The notes below the pieces were generated by a model that saw only the letters and a list, made by a program, of their open reading frames with translations, was not told the DNA's origin and searched no databases. The position numbers and the translations under genes are program-made. A stretch of DNA of 64,000 nucleotides, taken from Pseudomonas fluorescens Q2-87. Its GTDB lineage: Bacteria; Pseudomonadota; Gammaproteobacteria; Pseudomonadales; Pseudomonadaceae. The stretch's first letter is position 1; each line of letters begins with the position of its first letter. Location of the stretch: positions 6,072,084 through 6,136,083 of the forward strand of contig NZ_CM001558.1 in assembly GCF_000281895.1 (NCBI RefSeq), in the 5' to 3' direction. Positions 1 to 9,050 of the stretch are shown one piece after another.

Positions 1-151
1 CGAACGCGCCCTTGTGCCGAGCCAATGCGTCGATGAAGCAGTTCGCCGTCGAGCCGGTGCCGACCCCGACGATGCTCTTGTCATCCAGCTTCGGGAGGAT
101 GAGGTCGACGGCGGCCTGGGCCACGGCCTGTTTGAGTTGATCCTGGGTCAT
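1..151 (-). CDS. rpiA: Ribose-5-phosphate isomerase A, N-terminal part only
   Basis: This is the first 50 codons of a minus-strand gene that runs off the left edge of the window. The translation begins [18 protein letters not shown] and continues with [16 protein letters not shown], the phosphate/substrate-binding loop near the N-terminus of RpiA, which interconverts ribose 5-phosphate and ribulose 5-phosphate in the pentose phosphate pathway. The ATG at 149-151 is preceded by a GGAG-type ribosome site. The gene is divergent from ilvA, the usual Pseudomonas arrangement, with 137 bp between the two starts. Confidence 0.93.
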   Translation of the reverse strand, partial: MTQDQLKQAVAQAAVDLILPKLDDKSIVGVGTGSTANCFIDALARHKGAF

Positions 152-288
152 GCGAGCTCCGAAAGCGGGCAGGGAGTAAAGAGGGCCGCGAGTATAACCC
201 AACAAAACCTTGGGATTCGTGTGGTCGCCCAGCCAAAAGCCGGGTTAGACTCCTTGACCCTGCCCAACCCGCTCAGTGATGCTTTCCG

Positions 289-1803
289 ATGCTTGAACAG
301 TACGTCAAAAAGATCCTCACCTCGCGCGTTTACGACGTTGCCGTAGAAACCCCGCTGCAGACTGCTCGCCAGCTTTCCGAGCGACTGGGCAACACCATTT
401 GGCTCAAGCGCGAAGACTTGCAGCCGGTGTTCTCGTTCAAGATTCGCGGGGCCTACAACAAGCTGACCCAGCTCAGCGACGAAGAGCGCGCGCGCGGCGT
501 GGTCACGGCTTCGGCGGGCAATCATGCCCAGGGCCTGGCCCTGGCGGCCAAGGTGCTGGGCGTGAAAGCCACCATCGTGATGCCCAAGACCACCCCGGAA
601 ATCAAGGTCGAAGGGGTGCGTTCCCGTGGCGGCAAAGTAGTGCTGCATGGCGACTCGTTTCCCGAGGCCCTGGCCTATTCGCTGAAGCTGGTCGACGAAA
701 AGGGCTACGTCTACATTCACCCCTATGACGATCCGCACACCATTGCCGGGCAGGGCACGGTGGCGATGGAAATCCTGCGCCAGCACCCGGGGCCACTGGA
801 TGCGATCTTCGTCCCGGTGGGCGGTGGCGGGCTGATCGCCGGGATCGCCGCCTACGTCAAATACCTGCGGCCAGACATCAAGGTCATCGGCGTCGAGCCG
901 GACGACTCCAATTGCCTGCAAGCCGCCATGGCTGCCGGCGAGCGCGTGGTATTGCCGACGGTGGGGCTGTTTGCCGACGGTGTCGCCGTGGCGCAGATCG
1001 GTGAGCACACCTTCGATATCTGCAAGCACTACGTCGATGAAGTGATCACCGTCAGCACCGACGAAATCTGCGCAGCCATCAAGGACATCTACGACGATAC
1101 CCGCTCGATCACCGAACCTGCCGGCGCCCTGGGCGTGGCCGGGATCAAGAAATACGTCGAGTCGCGAGGCGTCAGCGGCCAGACGCTGGTGGCGATCGAC
1201 TCCGGCGCCAACGTCAACTTCGACCGCTTGCGCCACGTCGCCGAACGCGCCGAACTGGGTGAGGGCCGCGAAGCGATCATCGCCGTGACCATTCCGGAAA
1301 AGCCAGGCAGCTTCAAGGCGTTCTGCGAAGCCGTCGGCAAGCGCCAGATCACCGAATTCAACTATCGCTACAACACCGGCAGTGAAGCGCACATCTTCGT
1401 GGGCGTGCAGACACACCCGGAAAACGACCCGCGCAGTGCGCTGATCGCCAGCCTGACCGCGCAAGGCTTCCCGGTGCTGGACCTGACCGACAATGAACTG
1501 GCCAAGCTGCATATCCGTCACATGGTGGGTGGGCATGCGGCTCACGTCATCGACGAAGTCGTGCTGCGCTTCGAATTCCCGGAGCGCCCGGGCGCACTGT
1601 TCAATTTCCTCAATAAGCTGGGGGGGCGCTGGAACATTTCGATGTTCCACTACCGCAACCATGGCGCGGCGGATGGCCGTGTGGTCGCTGGGCTGCAAGT
1701 GCCGCACGACGAACGCCACCTGGTGCCGGCCGCCCTCGAAGAGATCGGCTACCCGTACTGGGATGAAAGCGATAACCCGGCGTATCAGTTGTTCCTGGGG
1801 TGA
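289..1803 (+). CDS. ilvA: Threonine ammonia-lyase, biosynthetic (threonine deaminase)
   Basis: This PLP enzyme of 504 residues deaminates threonine to 2-oxobutanoate, the first committed step to isoleucine. The N-terminal ~320 residues are the fold-type II catalytic domain: KREDLQPVFSFKIRGA carries the PLP lysine, ASAGNHAQG binds the substrate, and VGGGGLIAG is the glycine loop that holds the PLP phosphate. The C-terminal ~180 residues hold two ACT-like regulatory modules (near AIIAVTIPEKPGSFKAF and VVLRFEFPERPGALFNF), as expected of the isoleucine-inhibited biosynthetic form rather than the short catabolic one. The length matches E. coli IlvA. It is transcribed away from rpiA, and a REP-like pair follows its stop. 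Confidence 0.96.
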   Translation: MLEQYVKKILTSRVYDVAVETPLQTARQLSERLGNTIWLKREDLQPVFSFKIRGAYNKLTQLSDEERARGVVTASAGNHAQGLALAAKVLGVKATIVMPKTTPEIKVEGVRSRGGKVVLHGDSFPEALAYSLKLVDEKGYVYIHPYDDPHTIAGQGTVAMEILRQHPGPLDAIFVPVGGGGLIAGIAAYVKYLRPDIKVIGVEPDDSNCLQAAMAAGERVVLPTVGLFADGVAVAQIGEHTFDICKHYVDEVITVSTDEICAAIKDIYDDTRSITEPAGALGVAGIKKYVESRGVSGQTLVAIDSGANVNFDRLRHVAERAELGEGREAIIAVTIPEKPGSFKAFCEAVGKRQITEFNYRYNTGSEAHIFVGVQTHPENDPRSALIASLTAQGFPVLDLTDNELAKLHIRHMVGGHAAHVIDEVVLRFEFPERPGALFNFLNKLGGRWNISMFHYRNHGAADGRVVAGLQVPHDERHLVPAALEEIGYPYWDESDNPAYQLFLG

Positions 1804-1845
1804 ATCCCGCAATTGCGACTCTTTGGACTGGGGACTGGGTGGACC

Positions 1846-1943
1846 TGTGGTGAGGGAGCTTGCTCCCGCTTGAGTGCGAAGCGCTCACCGCTTCTGTTGG
1901 AGCCGCTTCGCGACCCAGCGGGAGCAAGCTCCCTCGCCACAGA
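1846..1943. repeat. REP-like inverted pair, 'GTGGCGAGGGAGCTTGCTCC' family
   Basis: Two oppositely oriented copies of a GAGGGAGCTTGCTCCCGC element flank a ~50 bp spacer and could form a large hairpin between ilvA and the DUF2269 gene. The same element recurs at 6115, 7063, 21941, 26552 and 53821. Confidence 0.85.
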
Positions 1944-1981
1944 GGTCTAAGCTGCTGAACAAGTCATAAGGAAATCGAACG

Positions 1982-2410
1982 ATGGAAACGTTGACCGCGC
2001 TGAAAATTGCTCACGTTGTGGCCACGGTGTTGTTGCTGGCGGGCGCCCTCGGGCTGGCCATTTGGGTCTGGCGCACGCGCCGCAACGGCGACGCCACGGC
2101 GCCGGCGCGCACGCTGCAACGTCCTCGGCTGTTCATCTGGCTGGTGATGATCCTGGCACTGGCGAGCCTGCCATTTACCGGCTGGTGGATGGTGCATCAG
2201 GTCGGCTGGCCTTTGGGCCAGACTTGGTTGCTGGCTTCCAGTGTGCTCTACACCGTGGCGGCGCTGGCTGGGTTCTGGCTATTGGTGCGGTTGAACAAAC
2301 TGCGCCAGCTGTCGGCGGCGGGCAGTGGCAAATTCACCTTGGCTTTGGCGCTCTTCAGCGTTGTCTGCTTTATCGCCATTGCGGGGTTGATGGGGGCCAA
2401 GCCGGTTTAA
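1982..2410 (+). CDS. DUF2269-type integral membrane protein
   Basis: This 142-residue protein has four hydrophobic segments: about 8-29 (IAHVVATVLLLAGALGLAIW), 50-72 (LFIWLVMILALASLPFTGWW), 81-104 and 120-138. The opening KIAHVVATVLLLAG and the central PFTGWWMVHQ resemble the DUF2269 family of small membrane proteins of unknown function, which is a recollection of the family and not a search. The ATG has an AAGGAA ribosome site 6-7 bases upstream. It stands alone between two REP-like pairs, so it is probably monocistronic. No catalytic motif is visible. Confidence 0.8.
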   Translation: METLTALKIAHVVATVLLLAGALGLAIWVWRTRRNGDATAPARTLQRPRLFIWLVMILALASLPFTGWWMVHQVGWPLGQTWLLASSVLYTVAALAGFWLLVRLNKLRQLSAAGSGKFTLALALFSVVCFIAIAGLMGAKPV

Positions 2411-2430
2411 GGCTTTAGGCCGTGTCGCCC

Positions 2431-2510
2431 CTTTCGCGAGCAGGCTCGCTCCCACAGGGATTTGCGTCGCTCACAAAATCCTTGTGGGAGCGGGCTTGCT
2501 CGCGAAAGCG
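2431..2510. repeat. REP-like inverted pair, 'GTGGGAGCGGGCTTGCTCGC' family
   Basis: Two inverted copies of a second REP-like element (core GGGAGCGGGCTTGCTCGCGAA, left copy slightly diverged) lie between convergent genes. They could form a bidirectional hairpin that ends transcription from both sides. The same family recurs at 10057, 13012, 18484, 39340 and 49764. Confidence 0.85.
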
Positions 2511-2513
2511 ATT

Positions 2514-3170
2514 TCAGCCACGCAGACTGATCACCGGCCAGCCCCGCTTCTCGGCCTCAGCCCGAAGATTCGGATCCGGGTCCACCGCCACTGGGTGCGT
2601 CACCACCTCCAACAGCGACAGATCATTCATCGAATCGCTATAAAAATAGCTGCCGTCGAGCGAATGCCCGGTTTCTTCCAGCCAACGGTTCAGCCGGGTC
2701 ACCTTGCCCTCGCGAAAGCACGGGATATCGGTGCTGCGCCCGCTGTAGCGACCGTCGATCATTTCGCATTCGGTAGCGATCAGGGTCTCGACCCCCAAGC
2801 GCTCGGCAATCGGCGCGGTGACGAAGCGGTTGGTGGCGGTGATGATCACCAGTTTGTCGCCAGCGTCACGGTGCTTTTTCAGCAGCTCGATAGCCTGGGG
2901 CAACACGATGGGCTCGATGCAGTCACGCATGTAGTCCTGGTGCCACTGTGCCAGCACCTCCATTTCGGTACGGCCAAGTATTTCCAGGCAAAAATTCAAG
3001 TACTCGGCGTTGTCGAGCTTGCCGGCCAGGTAATCCTGGTAGAACTCGTCGTTGCGCGCCTTGTACGTGACGGCATCGAGAAAGCCGCGTTCGCACAGGT
3101 AATCGCCCCAAGCGTGATCACTGTCGCCACCCAGCAAGGTGTTGTCCAAGTCGAATAAAGCCAGCCGCAT
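2514..3170 (-). CDS. HAD-superfamily phosphatase, IB type (probable histidinol-phosphate phosphatase)
   Basis: This 218-residue HAD hydrolase shows all four motifs. [14 protein letters not shown] contains the nucleophile Asp8 and Asp10; IITATN has the motif II Thr; the lysine of motif III is in EGKVTRL; and [11 protein letters not shown] holds the magnesium-binding aspartates. The cap inserted between motifs I and II is the helical type seen in SerB-like IB phosphatases. The gene at this syntenic place in P. aeruginosa (PA0335, from memory) has been described as a non-canonical histidinol-phosphate phosphatase, so a role in histidine synthesis is likely but is inferred from position and family. 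It is divergent from rppH and convergent with the DUF2269 gene. Confidence 0.82.
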   Translation of the reverse strand: MRLALFDLDNTLLGGDSDHAWGDYLCERGFLDAVTYKARNDEFYQDYLAGKLDNAEYLNFCLEILGRTEMEVLAQWHQDYMRDCIEPIVLPQAIELLKKHRDAGDKLVIITATNRFVTAPIAERLGVETLIATECEMIDGRYSGRSTDIPCFREGKVTRLNRWLEETGHSLDGSYFYSDSMNDLSLLEVVTHPVAVDPDPNLRAEAEKRGWPVISLRG

Positions 3171-3324
3171 TGCAGTTACTCGCTGAAAAATCTTGAGAAA
3201 GGCGTCCAGAATACGGACTTTTCACAAGAGTGCACATAAGGTGGTGGCCTGCGAGGTTAGTTCATTGCTGCCTTCACAACCTTTGTGGAACAATGCGGCG
3301 ACATGCGTTTGCGAGGTTGTTGCC

Positions 3325-3804
3325 GTGATCGATCCCGATGGTTTCCGTCCCAATGTGGGGATCATTCTTACGAATGATGCTGGGCAGGTGCTATGGGCTC
3401 GCCGTATCAATCAAGACGCCTGGCAGTTTCCCCAGGGCGGGATTAACCCCCAGGAGACGCCGGAAGAGGCCTTGTACCGCGAGTTGAACGAAGAAGTGGG
3501 GCTTGAGCGAGAAGATGTCGAAATACTCGCCTGTACCCGAGGCTGGTTGCGCTATCGTTTGCCGCAACGCCTGGTCAGGACGCACAGTCAACCGCTGTGC
3601 ATCGGCCAAAAGCAGAAATGGTTTCTCCTGCGCCTGATCTCCAACGAGCAGCGGGTGCGGATGGATTTGACCGGTAAACCGGAGTTCGATGGCTGGCGCT
3701 GGGTCAGCTATTGGTATCCGTTGGGCCAGGTGGTGACATTCAAGCGCGAGGTGTATCGACGCGCCCTAAAAGAGCTTGCCCCGCGCCTGCTGACGCGCGA
3801 CTGA
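3325..3804 (+). CDS. rppH: RNA pyrophosphohydrolase (Nudix)
   Basis: RppH removes pyrophosphate from the 5' end of triphosphorylated mRNA and so opens it to RNase E decay. The reading frame is open further upstream, but the protein family begins (V/M)[13 protein letters not shown] therefore place the start at the GTG at 3325, which follows a GAGG ribosome site and gives the typical 159 residues. The Nudix box runs [20 protein letters not shown] (about residues 37-56), with the metal-binding glutamates in RELNEEVG. It is followed 22 bp later by ptsP, the standard Pseudomonas pair, so the two are probably co-transcribed. Confidence 0.94.
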   Translation: MIDPDGFRPNVGIILTNDAGQVLWARRINQDAWQFPQGGINPQETPEEALYRELNEEVGLEREDVEILACTRGWLRYRLPQRLVRTHSQPLCIGQKQKWFLLRLISNEQRVRMDLTGKPEFDGWRWVSYWYPLGQVVTFKREVYRRALKELAPRLLTRD

Positions 3805-3826
3805 CGACGGAGTTCGACCCCGAGCC

Positions 3827-6106
3827 ATGCTCAATACGCTGCGCAAGATCGTCCAGGAAGTTAACTCCGCCAAGGATCTCAAGGCGGCGTTGGGGATTAT
3901 TGTGTTGCGCGTCAAAGAGGCCATGGGCAGCCAGGTCTGCTCGGTCTACCTGCTGGACCCCGAGACCAACCGTTTTGTGTTGATGGCTACCGAGGGCTTG
4001 AACAAGCGCTCGATCGGCAAGGTCAGCATGGCGCCCAATGAAGGTCTGGTCGGCCTGGTCGGCACGCGCGAAGAACCCCTGAACCTCGAAAATGCCGCGG
4101 ATCACCCGCGCTACCGTTACTTCGCCGAAACGGGCGAAGAGCGCTACGCGTCGTTCCTCGGCGCGCCAATCATCCACCACCGGCGCGTCGTCGGCGTGTT
4201 GGTCATCCAGCAAAAAGAACGCCGCCAGTTCGACGAAGGTGAAGAAGCCTTCCTCGTGACCATGAGCGCGCAACTGGCCGGGGTTATCGCCCACGCCGAG
4301 GCCACCGGTTCGATCAGCGGCCTGGGTCGCCAGGGCAAGGGCATCCAGGAAGCCAAGTTCGTCGGCGTACCGGGGTCACCGGGCGCGGCGGTAGGCACGG
4401 CGGTGGTCATGTTGCCACCGGCCGACCTCGATGTGGTGCCGGACAAGACCATCAGCGACATCAATGCCGAACTGGGGCTGTTCAAGACTGCCATCGAAGG
4501 CGTGCGCGCCGACATGCGCGCCCTGTCGGCCAAGCTGGCAACGCAGCTGCGCCCAGAAGAGCGGGCGCTGTTCGACGTCTACCTGATGATGCTTGACGAT
4601 GCCTCCCTGGGCAGCGAAGTGACCACGATCATCAAGACCGGCCAATGGGCCCAGGGTGCCTTGCGCCAAGTGGTGACTGATCACGTCAATCGTTTCGAAC
4701 TGATGGACGACGCCTACCTGCGTGAGCGCGCCTCCGACGTCAAGGACCTCGGTCGGCGCTTGCTGGCCTACCTGCAGCAGGAACGCCAGCAGACCCTGGT
4801 CTACCCGGACAACACCATCCTGGTCAGTGAAGAACTGACCCCGGCCATGCTCGGCGAAGTGCCTGAAGGCAAGCTGGCGGGATTGGTTTCGGTACTGGGC
4901 TCGGGCAACTCCCACGTGGCGATCCTGGCCCGGGCCATGGGCATCCCGACGGTGATGGGCCTGGTGGACCTGCCGTATTCCAAGGTCGACGGCATCCAGA
5001 TGATCGTCGATGGCTATCACGGCGAGGTCTACACCAACCCCAGCGACGTGCTGCGCAAGCAGTTCGCCGATGTGGTGGAGGAAGAAAAGCAACTGTCCCT
5101 GGGCCTGGACGCGTTGCGAGATTTGCCTTGCGTGACGCTCGATGGCCACCGCATGCCGCTGTGGGTCAACACCGGCCTGCTGGCCGACGTGGCACGGGCG
5201 CAGAAGCGCGGTGCGGAAGGCGTCGGCCTATACCGCACCGAAGTGCCGTTCATGATCAACCAGCGCTTCCCCAGCGAAAAGGAACAGTTGGCGATCTACC
5301 GCGAACAACTGGCCGCGTTCCACCCGCAACCGGTGACCATGCGCAGCCTGGACATCGGCGGCGACAAATCCCTGTCTTACTTCCCGATCAAGGAAGACAA
5401 CCCGTTCCTCGGCTGGCGCGGGATTCGCGTGACGCTCGACCACCCGGAAATCTTCCTGGTCCAGGCCCGCGCCATGCTCAAGGCCAGCGAAGGCCTGAAC
5501 AACCTGCGCATCCTGTTGCCGATGATTTCCGGCACCCATGAGCTGGAAGAAGCCCTGCACCTGATCCACCGGGCCTGGGGTGAAGTGCGCGACGAAGGCA
5601 CCGACGTGCCGATGCCGCCGATCGGCGTGATGATCGAGATCCCGGCAGCGGTGTACCAGACCAAAGAGCTGGCACGGCAAGTGGATTTCCTGTCGGTGGG
5701 CTCCAACGACCTGACGCAGTACCTGTTGGCCGTGGATCGCAACAACCCGCGGGTGGCCGACCTGTACGACTACCTGCATCCGGCTGTGCTGCAAGCCCTG
5801 CAGAACGTGGTGCGCGACGCCCATGCCGAAGGCAAGCCGGTGAGCATCTGTGGTGAAATGGCCGGTGACCCGGCAGCGGCGGTGCTGCTGATGGCGATGG
5901 GTTTCGACAGCCTGTCGATGAACGCCACCAACTTGCCGAAAGTGAAGTGGATGCTGCGCCAGATCAACCTCAGCAAGGCCCAGGAACTGCTGGCGGAAGT
6001 GATGACCATCGACAATCCGCAGGTGATCCACAGCTCCTTGCAACTGGCGCTGAAAAATCTCGGGTTGGCGCGGATGATCAACCCGGCTTCGAACAAAACC
6101 CTCTGA
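3827..6106 (+). CDS. ptsP: Phosphoenolpyruvate-protein phosphotransferase PtsP (enzyme I-Ntr)
   Basis: This 759-residue enzyme I of the nitrogen phosphotransferase system takes phosphate from PEP and passes it to NPr (PtsO), and then to PtsN. Residues ~1-155 form a GAF sensory domain, the feature that separates PtsP from the sugar enzyme I and that in related proteins senses glutamine. The phosphohistidine domain follows, with the active His near residue 363 in GSGNSHVAILARAMGIP. The C-terminal PEP-binding barrel has SLDIGGDKSL, RGIRVTL, and GSNDLTQYLLAVDRNNP with a downstream CGEMAGDP. The length is typical of PtsP. It lies 22 bp after rppH and ends at a REP-like pair. Confidence 0.96.
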   Translation: MLNTLRKIVQEVNSAKDLKAALGIIVLRVKEAMGSQVCSVYLLDPETNRFVLMATEGLNKRSIGKVSMAPNEGLVGLVGTREEPLNLENAADHPRYRYFAETGEERYASFLGAPIIHHRRVVGVLVIQQKERRQFDEGEEAFLVTMSAQLAGVIAHAEATGSISGLGRQGKGIQEAKFVGVPGSPGAAVGTAVVMLPPADLDVVPDKTISDINAELGLFKTAIEGVRADMRALSAKLATQLRPEERALFDVYLMMLDDASLGSEVTTIIKTGQWAQGALRQVVTDHVNRFELMDDAYLRERASDVKDLGRRLLAYLQQERQQTLVYPDNTILVSEELTPAMLGEVPEGKLAGLVSVLGSGNSHVAILARAMGIPTVMGLVDLPYSKVDGIQMIVDGYHGEVYTNPSDVLRKQFADVVEEEKQLSLGLDALRDLPCVTLDGHRMPLWVNTGLLADVARAQKRGAEGVGLYRTEVPFMINQRFPSEKEQLAIYREQLAAFHPQPVTMRSLDIGGDKSLSYFPIKEDNPFLGWRGIRVTLDHPEIFLVQARAMLKASEGLNNLRILLPMISGTHELEEALHLIHRAWGEVRDEGTDVPMPPIGVMIEIPAAVYQTKELARQVDFLSVGSNDLTQYLLAVDRNNPRVADLYDYLHPAVLQALQNVVRDAHAEGKPVSICGEMAGDPAAAVLLMAMGFDSLSMNATNLPKVKWMLRQINLSKAQELLAEVMTIDNPQVIHSSLQLALKNLGLARMINPASNKTL

Positions 6107-6114
6107 AGAGCACC

Positions 6115-6242
6115 CTGTGGCGAGGGAGCTTGCTCCCGCTGGAGTGCAAAGCACTCCCGATTGCGGTTATATCGTTAAGACCAGTGTCAGCAAAATTGCG
6201 ACTGCTTCGCAGCCGAGCGGGAGCAAGCTCCCTCGCCACAGG
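6115..6242. repeat. REP-like inverted pair, GAGGGAGCTTGCTCCC family
   Basis: Inverted copies of the GTGGCGAGGGAGCTTGCTCC element, with ~70 bp between them, lie between convergent ptsP and the NRDE gene. They may act as a shared terminator. Confidence 0.85.
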
Positions 6243-6255
6243 TCATTGCTGCCCT

Positions 6256-7002
6256 TCAGACTTTTAGTTCAACCTCCCCCAAATGCCCCCCATGGGGCCC
6301 GAAGCTGCGCTCGACCAGGTGCCGCGTCCCATCGGCATGGACGATCAGCGCCGTGCTCGCCCGCGTCCCGTAGGCGGGGCTGGCAATGAACACACTCGAC
6401 AACAGCGTCTCGGTCGCCAGGCCCACGCCCGTGTCCGGCAGCTCGGCCACCGGGGCGGGTTGCGGGTCGTTCAGCAGGGCCAATAGCGCCTCTGGCTGCG
6501 GTTCGTCCAGCACCTCGACCAGCGCCGCCCGGGCCTTGAGCAATTTGGGCCAGGGCGTGTTCAGTCCGGCGTTAGACAGGCCATAGACTCCTTCGGCCAA
6601 CTGCTGCGGCCGGGTATCGCGAGCGTTGAAGTGCCACAGCTGCGTGCCGTCGCCGAGTAGCAGATTGAACCCGCCAAATTCGCCAGCCCGAGGCACCACT
6701 TCGCTGAGATACTCGGCAATGGGCAGGTTGCCGCTCAGAAAGCGCGCCACCAGCTCACCGCGCGACTTGAATGCCGGCAACTGGCCAGGGTCACGGATGT
6801 TGGTCAGCGCCGCAAAGCGACCGTCGGCGCCAACGCCCAGCCAAGTGCCGCCGGCCTCGAGATCGCGACCGGCGTGGACGTGAGGCGCATCAGGCCATTG
6901 GGCCAGTGGCGAGGTCGGGCGCGCGTAGAACTCGTCGCGGTTGGCCGCCACGATCAGCGGCTGGGCGTGGCCAGGCCGCCAGGCAAATACGATCAGGCAC
7001 AT
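6256..7002 (-). CDS. NRDE (TANGO2-type) family protein
   Basis: This 248-residue protein belongs to the NRDE family, named for the motif seen here in LIVAANRDEFYARPTSPL (about residues 16-33). It also has the expected GGTWLGV and ALTNIRDP blocks. A TTG one codon upstream could also start the frame, but ATG at 7000-7002 gives MCLIVFAW, which puts a cysteine at position 2 as in the family; removal of Met would leave an N-terminal Cys nucleophile. Bacterial members are poorly characterised, while the eukaryotic TANGO2 relative affects Golgi organisation and haem or lipid handling. It is convergent with ptsP. The molecular role is unknown. Confidence 0.85.
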   Translation of the reverse strand: MCLIVFAWRPGHAQPLIVAANRDEFYARPTSPLAQWPDAPHVHAGRDLEAGGTWLGVGADGRFAALTNIRDPGQLPAFKSRGELVARFLSGNLPIAEYLSEVVPRAGEFGGFNLLLGDGTQLWHFNARDTRPQQLAEGVYGLSNAGLNTPWPKLLKARAALVEVLDEPQPEALLALLNDPQPAPVAELPDTGVGLATETLLSSVFIASPAYGTRASTALIVHADGTRHLVERSFGPHGGHLGEVELKV

Positions 7003-7062
7003 CAAGTCGTCCCGTTAACAATGCCAATCCCGTTGAAAGGATAGAGCCAGACACACAGCTTT

Positions 7063-7195
7063 TGTGACGAGGGCGCTTGCTCCCGCTGGGCTACGAAGTA
7101 GACCCAAAATCCAGAGGCCAGTTAGTTCAGACAATTGATCTGGACTTTATTGGGAGGGCTTCGCCCTCCAGCGGGAGCAAGCTCCCTCGCCACAA
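7063..7195. repeat. REP-like inverted pair, GAGGGAGCTTGCTCCC family, with an extra inner hairpin
   Basis: The left copy is diverged (GAGGGCGCTTGCTCCCGC) and the right copy intact. A separate GGAGGGCTTCGCCCTCC hairpin lies just before the right copy. Together with the flanks this fills the 319-bp gap between the divergent NRDE and TSUP genes, so both promoters must lie at its edges. I could not pick out a convincing -35/-10 pair. Confidence 0.8.
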
Positions 7196-7339
7196 CAGCA
7201 ATTCGCCATCCAATATATCCAGGGTCCTCAGGCCACTCTACCCACACATCGCCCCCACATCCATCGCCTTCAGTGGAGCGCGGGACCCAGGATCCGGTAC
7301 CATGCCGCTCTTGTTTCGGGGATGGCTGGGGAGACGCTG

Positions 7340-8122
7340 GTGGAATTTGTGCTCTATCTGCTGCTCGGCGCCTGTGCCGGCGTGCTGGCCGGGCTGTTCG
7401 GCGTGGGTGGCGGGATGATCATCGTCCCGGTGCTGGTGTTCAGTTTCACCTTGCAGGGTTTCGACCCTCAGGTGTTGACGCACCTGGCCGTCGGCACGTC
7501 CCTGGCGTCGATCATCTTCACGTCAGTCAACGCCGTGCGCGAGCATCAGCGCAAAGGCGCGGTGCGCTGGCCAATTTTTGCCTGGATGACCGTCGGGATC
7601 CTGATCGGTGCAGGTTTTGGCGCGATCACCGCCGAAGCGATTTCCGGCCCGCTCCTGCAAAAGATCATCGGCGTGTTCGCCATGATCGTCGCCGCGCAAC
7701 TGGCCCTGGATTTCAAGCCCAAGGCCAGTCGCACGGTACCGGGAAAGGTCGGGCTGTCCCTGGCCGGCATCGTGATCGGCTGGGCTTCGGCGATTTTCGG
7801 CATTGGCGGCGGTTCGCTGACCGTGCCGTTCCTGACCTGGCGCAGCGTGCCGATGCAGCAGGCAGTGGCGACCTCGTCGGCCTGCGGTTTGCCGATCGCC
7901 CTGGCCAGCGCGTTGAGTTTCATGATTCTAGGCTGGCACGATCCGCTGTTGCCGGCTCATAGTCTCGGTTTTGTGTATTTGCCGGCGTTGTTGGGCATTG
8001 CGCTGACGAGCATGGTCTTCGCCCGCTTCGGCGCGCGACTGGCCCATCGCTTGTCGCCGCGCTTGCTCAAACGGCTGTTCGCCGCTTTGCTGTTCTGCGT
8101 GGGACTGACTTTCCTGTTCTGA
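7340..8122 (+). CDS. Sulfite exporter TauE/SafE (TSUP) family permease
   Basis: This integral membrane protein of 260 residues has about eight hydrophobic segments. It carries the TSUP signature twice, near the N-terminus (GVLAGLFGVGGGMIIVPVL) and in the middle (GWASAIFGIGGGSLTVPFL), which fits the family's internal duplication. TSUP members move sulfite, sulfoacetate or other small organic anions; the substrate here cannot be told. An ATG 18 bases upstream is in frame but lacks a ribosome site, whereas the GTG at 7340 follows GGGGAG at 7328-7333 with good spacing. It precedes lgt, as in P. aeruginosa, with a 68-bp gap. Confidence 0.85.
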   Translation: MEFVLYLLLGACAGVLAGLFGVGGGMIIVPVLVFSFTLQGFDPQVLTHLAVGTSLASIIFTSVNAVREHQRKGAVRWPIFAWMTVGILIGAGFGAITAEAISGPLLQKIIGVFAMIVAAQLALDFKPKASRTVPGKVGLSLAGIVIGWASAIFGIGGGSLTVPFLTWRSVPMQQAVATSSACGLPIALASALSFMILGWHDPLLPAHSLGFVYLPALLGIALTSMVFARFGARLAHRLSPRLLKRLFAALLFCVGLTFLF

Positions 8123-8190
8123 CGCAATCCTGGCTTAATCCCGAGGTGGCAGCGTCGCCCGGGTATTTTTGACGTTTACGAGGAATATCA

Positions 8191-9000
8191 ATGCTGCCTT
8201 ACCCGCAGATCGATCCGGTGGCCCTGGCCATCGGCCCGCTGAAAATCCACTGGTACGGCCTGATGTACCTGATCGGCATCGGTGGCGCCTGGCTGCTGGC
8301 GTCGCGCCGACTCAACCGTTTCGATCCGACCTGGAACAAGGAAAAGCTCTCGGACCTGGTGTTCTGGCTGTCCATGGGTGTGATCGTCGGCGGACGCTTG
8401 GGGTATGTCTTGTTCTACGACCTGAGCGCCTACCTGGCCAACCCGACACTGATCTTCGAAGTCTGGAAAGGCGGCATGTCGTTCCACGGCGGGTTCATCG
8501 GCGTGATGCTGGCGGCGTTGTGGTTCGGCAAGCGCAACAACAAGTCCTTTTTCGAACTGATGGACTTCGTCGCGCCGATGGTGCCGATCGGCCTGGGTGC
8601 CGGGCGCATTGGCAACTTTATCAACGCCGAGTTGTGGGGCAAGCCGACCGATGTGCCGTGGGCAATGATCTTCCCACCGTTCAGCGATCCGGCGCAGTTG
8701 CCGCGCCACCCGTCGCAGCTGTACCAGTTCGCCCTTGAAGGCGTGGCATTGTTCCTGATTCTGTGGCTGTTCTCGCGCAAGCCGCGGCCGACCATGGCGG
8801 TGTCGGGTATGTTCGCGCTGTTCTACGGGACCTTCCGTTTTATCGTCGAGTTCGTCCGCGTACCGGACGCCCAGCTCGGTTATCTGGCGTGGAACTGGCT
8901 GACCATGGGCCAGGTGTTGTGCCTGCCGATGATCGTGGGTGGCCTGGCGCTGATCTGGCTGGCTTATCACCGTGCACCGGCTGCGGCGGCCAAGGTTTAA
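8191..9000 (+). CDS. lgt: Prolipoprotein diacylglyceryl transferase
   Basis: Lgt moves a diacylglyceryl group from phosphatidylglycerol to the lipobox cysteine of prolipoproteins in the inner membrane and is essential in most Gram-negatives. The 269-residue protein has seven hydrophobic stretches. It shows the diagnostic SFHGGFIG with the conserved His-Gly-Gly, the Lgt signature [21 protein letters not shown] (about residues 143-163), and the HPSQLYQ segment. The ATG follows GAGGAA. It is followed by thyA after 50 bp; this lgt-thyA pair is conserved in Proteobacteria. Confidence 0.97.
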   Translation: MLPYPQIDPVALAIGPLKIHWYGLMYLIGIGGAWLLASRRLNRFDPTWNKEKLSDLVFWLSMGVIVGGRLGYVLFYDLSAYLANPTLIFEVWKGGMSFHGGFIGVMLAALWFGKRNNKSFFELMDFVAPMVPIGLGAGRIGNFINAELWGKPTDVPWAMIFPPFSDPAQLPRHPSQLYQFALEGVALFLILWLFSRKPRPTMAVSGMFALFYGTFRFIVEFVRVPDAQLGYLAWNWLTMGQVLCLPMIVGGLALIWLAYHRAPAAAAKV

Positions 9001-9010
9001 AAATTCGAGC

Positions 9011-9030
9011 CCCGAGGCGCTGGCCTCGGG
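9011..9030. other. Stem-loop between lgt and thyA
   Basis: An 8-bp perfect stem (CCCGAGGC / GCCTCGGG) with a GCTG loop sits between the lgt stop and the thyA ribosome site. No T-tract follows, so it is more likely an mRNA-stabilising or processing hairpin inside an operon than a terminator. Confidence 0.55.
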
Positions 9031-9050
9031 TTCAAGGACACAGGTAACCC

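Noticed and set aside
148..1812. 554-codon minus-strand frame opposite ilvA
   Set aside because: Shadow of ilvA, rich in His, Asp and Gly as usual for antisense frames in high-GC DNA; no family resemblance.
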